IMG/VR virus record: IMGVR_UViG_3300050821_007258
Location: 1-21,712 of that record
DNA: 21,712 nt
Source: a virus
Direction: 5' to 3' (one strand)
This document shows, in pieces, positions 19,596-21,712 of this stretch (the stretch's first letter is position 1; the number at the start of each line of letters is the position of its first letter). The translations under genes and the position numbers were made by a program. The notes under the pieces are model-generated. The model saw only the letters and a list, made by a program, of their open reading frames with translations. It was not told the origin of the DNA and did not search any database.

Positions 19596-19642
19596 CTCTT
19601 GGGTGAGAAAAGCGGACGTTGAGGTTGTGGCAGTTAGCCTTG

Positions 19643-19722
19643 CGGGGAGACCGTTGGTTCAAATCCAACACCCTGGCCAGCGAAAGTTGGCTAGGGTTAG
19701 TCGAGCATGGTAAGACGCCCCG
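19643..19722 (+). ncRNA. tRNA-like cloverleaf in circularly permuted order
   Basis: Read with tRNA numbering, the 3' half comes first. CGGGG (19643-19647) is the anticodon-stem 3' strand, AGACC the 5-base variable loop, GTTGG-TTCAAAT-CCAAC (19653-19669) a perfect T-arm, and ACCCTGG (19670-19676) the acceptor 3' strand. A GAAA-capped linker leads to CTAGGGT (19691-19697), which pairs fully with the acceptor strand, one G-U. Next come T8, A9, a D-arm GTC/GAC whose loop has A14, G15, GG and A21, G26, and CCCCG (19718-19722), which pairs with CGGGG. Acceptor and linker also form one 12-bp hairpin. Base 33 is G, not U, so normal decoding is unlikely. Confidence 0.5.
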
Positions 19723-19841
19723 AGCATAAAACGCGCCATAGGAACGCGGGGCAGCGATGCTCCGAAGTCAGCGAGCGGGAAACTTTCAGACGCCGACAAG
19801 CCGAGGATATTGAACTTGAATCTGATAATGGCCCTCGGTAG
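19707..19841 (+). CDS. Candidate 44-residue ORF
   Basis: ATG 19707 lies inside the D-loop of the tRNA-like fold and opens a 44-codon frame to TAG 19841: MVRRPEHKTRHRNAGQRC, a charged middle and a C-terminus ending IELESDNGPR. Composition is plausible for a small basic phage protein, and an overlapping ATG (19828) starts the next frame. The ribosome site is weak (AGGG). The same bases form hairpins (GAGCAT/ATGCTC, CGCG/CGCG, CCGAGG/CCTCGG), so coding versus RNA function is undecided. Confidence 0.35.
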   Translation: MVRRPEHKTRHRNAGQRCSEVSERETFRRRQAEDIELESDNGPR

Positions 19842-19971
19842 AACTCGCAAACTGGCAGGGGTTGCCGCTCAACCTTCACCCATTCTTTGTCGGGCTTTTC
19901 CTGAGTCAGCCGTGTATGCGGCAGGCGAAGCAGCACTTAAATGTGCAACCGACTCCAGTTTAGGCGGCTGA
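19828..19971 (+). CDS. Candidate 47-residue ORF
   Basis: ATG 19828 overlaps the end of the preceding frame and reads to TGA 19971: MALGRTRKLAGVAAQPSPIL at the start, GLGG-free middle, ending CATDSSLGG. Composition is normal for a protein, with no rare clusters, but no clear Shine-Dalgarno sequence precedes it. The strand also allows GTCGG/CCGAC, GCAC/GTGC and GGTTG/CAACC pairings. It is a weak gene candidate in an otherwise gene-free region. Confidence 0.35.
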   Translation: MALGRTRKLAGVAAQPSPILCRAFPESAVYAAGEAALKCATDSSLGG

Positions 19972-20006
19972 AGCGCTGCTCTAGTCGCCGGGAAGGAGAA
20001 AGCGAT

Positions 20007-20070
20007 AGCCGGGGTAGCTTCCTCGAATCTCTCCCTCGCTCCCAAGCCAGGGCCGGGCTACCCCGGTTTT
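20007..20070 (+). terminator. Terminator-like hairpin with T-run
   Basis: CCGGGGTAGC (20009-20018) and GCTACCCCGG (20057-20066) form a perfect 10-bp stem, extendable by A-U and G-U pairs, followed at once by TTTTAAT. The 38-base loop is long for an intrinsic terminator and may fold itself (CCCT/AGGG). An orphan ribosome-site-like AAGGAG (19994-19999) precedes it without a start codon. The endolysin ATG follows 9 bases after the T-run. Confidence 0.55.
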
Positions 20071-20078
20071 AATCCTTT

Positions 20079-20591
20079 ATGGACGCTATTACTAGTACTC
20101 GTCTGCAAGAGCTTTACCCCGAACTAGCTCGCCGCTGGACGCAGGCCGACCAGATGCTCGAATCGCTAGGCTTTACCATTCGGGTTGACCAGGGGCTTCG
20201 TACATGGCCGCAACAGGCCGCTCTCTGGGCGCTAGGGCGCGACACAGAGGGAAATGTGATAGACAAGGCCAAGGTAGTCACGCACGCACGTCCTGGGGAG
20301 TCCTACCACAATTACGGCCTAGCCCTAGACTTCGTCCCAATGGAGAATGGCGAGCCGATCTGGGACAGGACACATCCAGCCTATGCCAAGACGATCGAGG
20401 TTGCGGAGAGCTTAGGACTGGTATCAGGAAGCCGCTGGCCGGAGCCAAAGACGGACTTCCCGCACATTCAACTTACAGGGAACTTTCCAGAGAACGCCCC
20501 GGATGACAACTGCAAGTATCTCTTCACCGAAGGCGGGTTGGCCGCTGTGTGGCGTGACGTAGACGCCGCGCTAGGGATTACCTCAGATTAA
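20079..20591 (+). CDS. Endolysin, M15 family (VanY/L-Ala-D-Glu peptidase type)
   Basis: A 170-residue protein from ATG 20079; an in-frame stop 9 bases upstream rules out a longer form. The M15 motif set is complete: GLRTWPQQAALW (39-50), SYHNYGLALDFV (75-86, zinc-binding His77 and Asp84) and FPHIQL (127-132, His129), with KTD before it. M15 phage endolysins cut peptide bonds in the peptidoglycan stem. No signal peptide, so release needs a holin. No Shine-Dalgarno sequence precedes the ATG, and the hairpin directly upstream may limit translation. Its stop overlaps the stop of the convergent minus-strand gene. Confidence 0.9.
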   Translation: MDAITSTRLQELYPELARRWTQADQMLESLGFTIRVDQGLRTWPQQAALWALGRDTEGNVIDKAKVVTHARPGESYHNYGLALDFVPMENGEPIWDRTHPAYAKTIEVAESLGLVSGSRWPEPKTDFPHIQLTGNFPENAPDDNCKYLFTEGGLAAVWRDVDAALGITSD

Positions 20592-20752
20592 TGCAGGAAC
20601 GTAATAGGATGCCCGCTCGCCACCATGAGCAGGAAAGCGAGCAAGCCAGCGAAGAACGATAGCCGCCCAATCTCCTGCAACTTCGGGTTGACGCACAGCG
20701 CGTACATTAAAACTCCCACCAACGCGACTAACAAACTGAGGTAAATAACCAT
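20588..20752 (-). CDS. 54-residue membrane protein, holin-like
   Basis: A 54-residue protein from ATG 20752 with a perfect AAGGAGG 6 bases upstream. Two hydrophobic helices: YLSLLVALVGVLMYALCV (4-21) and LSFFAGLLAFLLMVA (31-45), with a short NPKLQEIGR loop. Size and topology suit a class II holin or small antiholin. The gene lies convergently against the endolysin and shares the four-base TTAA overlap of stop codons with it. Function is by inference from location. Confidence 0.65.
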   Translation of the reverse strand: MVIYLSLLVALVGVLMYALCVNPKLQEIGRLSFFAGLLAFLLMVASGHPITFLH

Positions 20753-20763
20753 TTCTTTCCTCC

Positions 20764-20862
20764 TTAGAAGTTTCTTAACCACCGGGCAAACATAAAAACT
20801 GAAACGAGGGCTGCTGCGCTCACCAATATGATTTCGTAGGGGTATACATGGCGGCGCTTCAT
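20764..20862 (-). CDS. 32-residue single-helix microprotein
   Basis: ATG 20862 in an ATGA overlap with the upstream gene, ending at TAA 20764, which lies next to the ribosome site of the following gene. The protein MKRRHVYPYEIILVSAAALV continues to FMFARWLRNF: basic N-terminus, one hydrophobic helix (10-24), basic C-terminus. The coupling on both sides supports translation despite its length. Possible role as a small membrane lysis partner; unproved. Confidence 0.5.
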   Translation of the reverse strand: MKRRHVYPYEIILVSAAALVSVFMFARWLRNF

Positions 20863-21044
20863 GGCTTCAATCCATGCTGAGAAAAATACATGAAAATCTG
20901 GCTGGCGAGCCACAGCACCACAACGATAATCACGATCCGAATAGTACGTCTCTTCTCCTGGTCCGTCACCCTTGACGTGTAGACGACCAAATAGAGCAGC
21001 AGTCCCACCACGATTACGGAGAGAGCGATGATTTGAAGTTCCAA
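20859..21044 (-). CDS. 61-residue membrane protein, two helices
   Basis: Starts with TTG at 21044, 10 bases after AGGAG, which overlaps the stop of the preceding gene. Helix 1 is IIALSVIVVGLLLYLVVY (5-22), then a cytoplasmic-looking TSRVTDQEKRR loop, then helix 2 RIVIIVVVLWLASQIFMY (36-53). It is a third small membrane protein in the same unit, with an ATGA overlap to the next gene. Similar in topology to the gene at 20588 and hence to phage holins. Confidence 0.65.
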   Translation of the reverse strand: MELQIIALSVIVVGLLLYLVVYTSRVTDQEKRRTIRIVIIVVVLWLASQIFMYFSQHGLKP

Positions 21045-21056
21045 GCGTACAGGCTC

Positions 21057-21641
<585 letters not shown>

Positions 21642-21656
21642 AACTCTACCACCCTA

Positions 21657-21712
21657 TTAAGAATTACTTTCCAACAACTCTCCTATTTTCTCAGCTACCA
21701 GCTTTGGGCTGA
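21657..21712 (-). CDS. Partial gene, C-terminal 17 residues
   Basis: An open frame enters from the right edge and ends at TAA 21659-21657 with SPKLVAEKIGELLESNS. The amphipathic helical ending suggests a real C-terminus, but nothing else is visible. It precedes the membrane-anchored coiled-coil gene by 15 bases. Confidence 0.35.
   Translation of the reverse strand, partial: SPKLVAEKIGELLESNS

Noticed and set aside
19598-19676. Ordinary tRNA gene ending with the T-arm at 19653-19669
   Set aside because: CTTGGGT upstream pairs only partly with ACCCTGG, no D-arm is found, and the anticodon stem partner of CGGGG is absent upstream. Only the permuted reading works.
19596-20078. Permuted tmRNA
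   Set aside because: No tag frame ending in an Ala-Leu-Ala-Ala-like sequence, no G3-U70 pair and no typical tmRNA D-loop; moreover a D-stem is present, which tmRNA lacks.

Overview
The window is a stretch of a double-stranded DNA tailed-phage genome, or a prophage segment. The evidence is about 55 mostly tiny genes packed with ATGA, GTGA or TAATG stop/start overlaps, a RecT/Bet-type annealing protein, five HNH-type proteins, an orphan DNA methyltransferase, an M15 endolysin, and many small Cys-rich or single-helix proteins without known function. Two lipoprotein-type signal peptides and one ordinary signal peptide suggest a Gram-negative host. I cannot name the host. No terminase, portal, capsid, tail, integrase or polymerase gene is visible.

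Layout. (1) 1-1493, minus strand: five overlapping small genes read leftward from a good promoter at 1500-1529. (2) 1560-2151, plus strand: three coupled tiny genes from a divergent promoter. (3) 2141-3504, minus strand: a second coupled operon (exported coiled-coil protein, ribbon-helix-helix-like protein). (4) 3505-4149: no convincing gene; promoter and palindromic sites. (5) 4150-4573: a two-gene minus-strand Zn-ribbon/HNH operon facing an HNH gene across a 9-bp inverted repeat that carries a -35 box for each direction. (6) 4597-14198, plus strand: the early/recombination block. It holds Zn-ribbons, a PD-(D/E)XK-like protein, a coiled-coil protein, KTSC, RecT with an OB-like tail, DUF4326, the methyltransferase and small hypotheticals. 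(7) 14195-19595, plus strand: a two-helix membrane protein, a lipoprotein, a permuted NlpC/P60-like protein, two HNH genes, two winged-helix proteins, a second lipoprotein and a papain-like peptidase. (8) 19596-20078: a structured region. (9) 20079-20591: the M15 endolysin. (10) 20588-21712, minus strand: a convergent series of small membrane proteins that could supply holin or spanin-like functions.

The most unusual element lies between the papain-like peptidase and the endolysin. Bases 19643-19722 can be folded with all the canonical spacings of a tRNA cloverleaf, but in circularly permuted order: anticodon-stem 3' strand, 5-nt variable loop, perfect T-arm, acceptor 3' strand, GAAA-capped linker, acceptor 5' strand, D-arm, anticodon-stem 5' strand. 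Two tiny ORFs and a terminator-like hairpin follow it. Other points worth checking are the promoters placed so that transcripts would be leaderless, a RecT fused to an OB-like domain, a strong multi-hairpin leader before a winged-helix gene, and two hairpins 7 kb apart that share a GGGGTAGC stem.

Functional names come from motif recognition by eye; nothing was searched or computed. Many genes remain unidentified.
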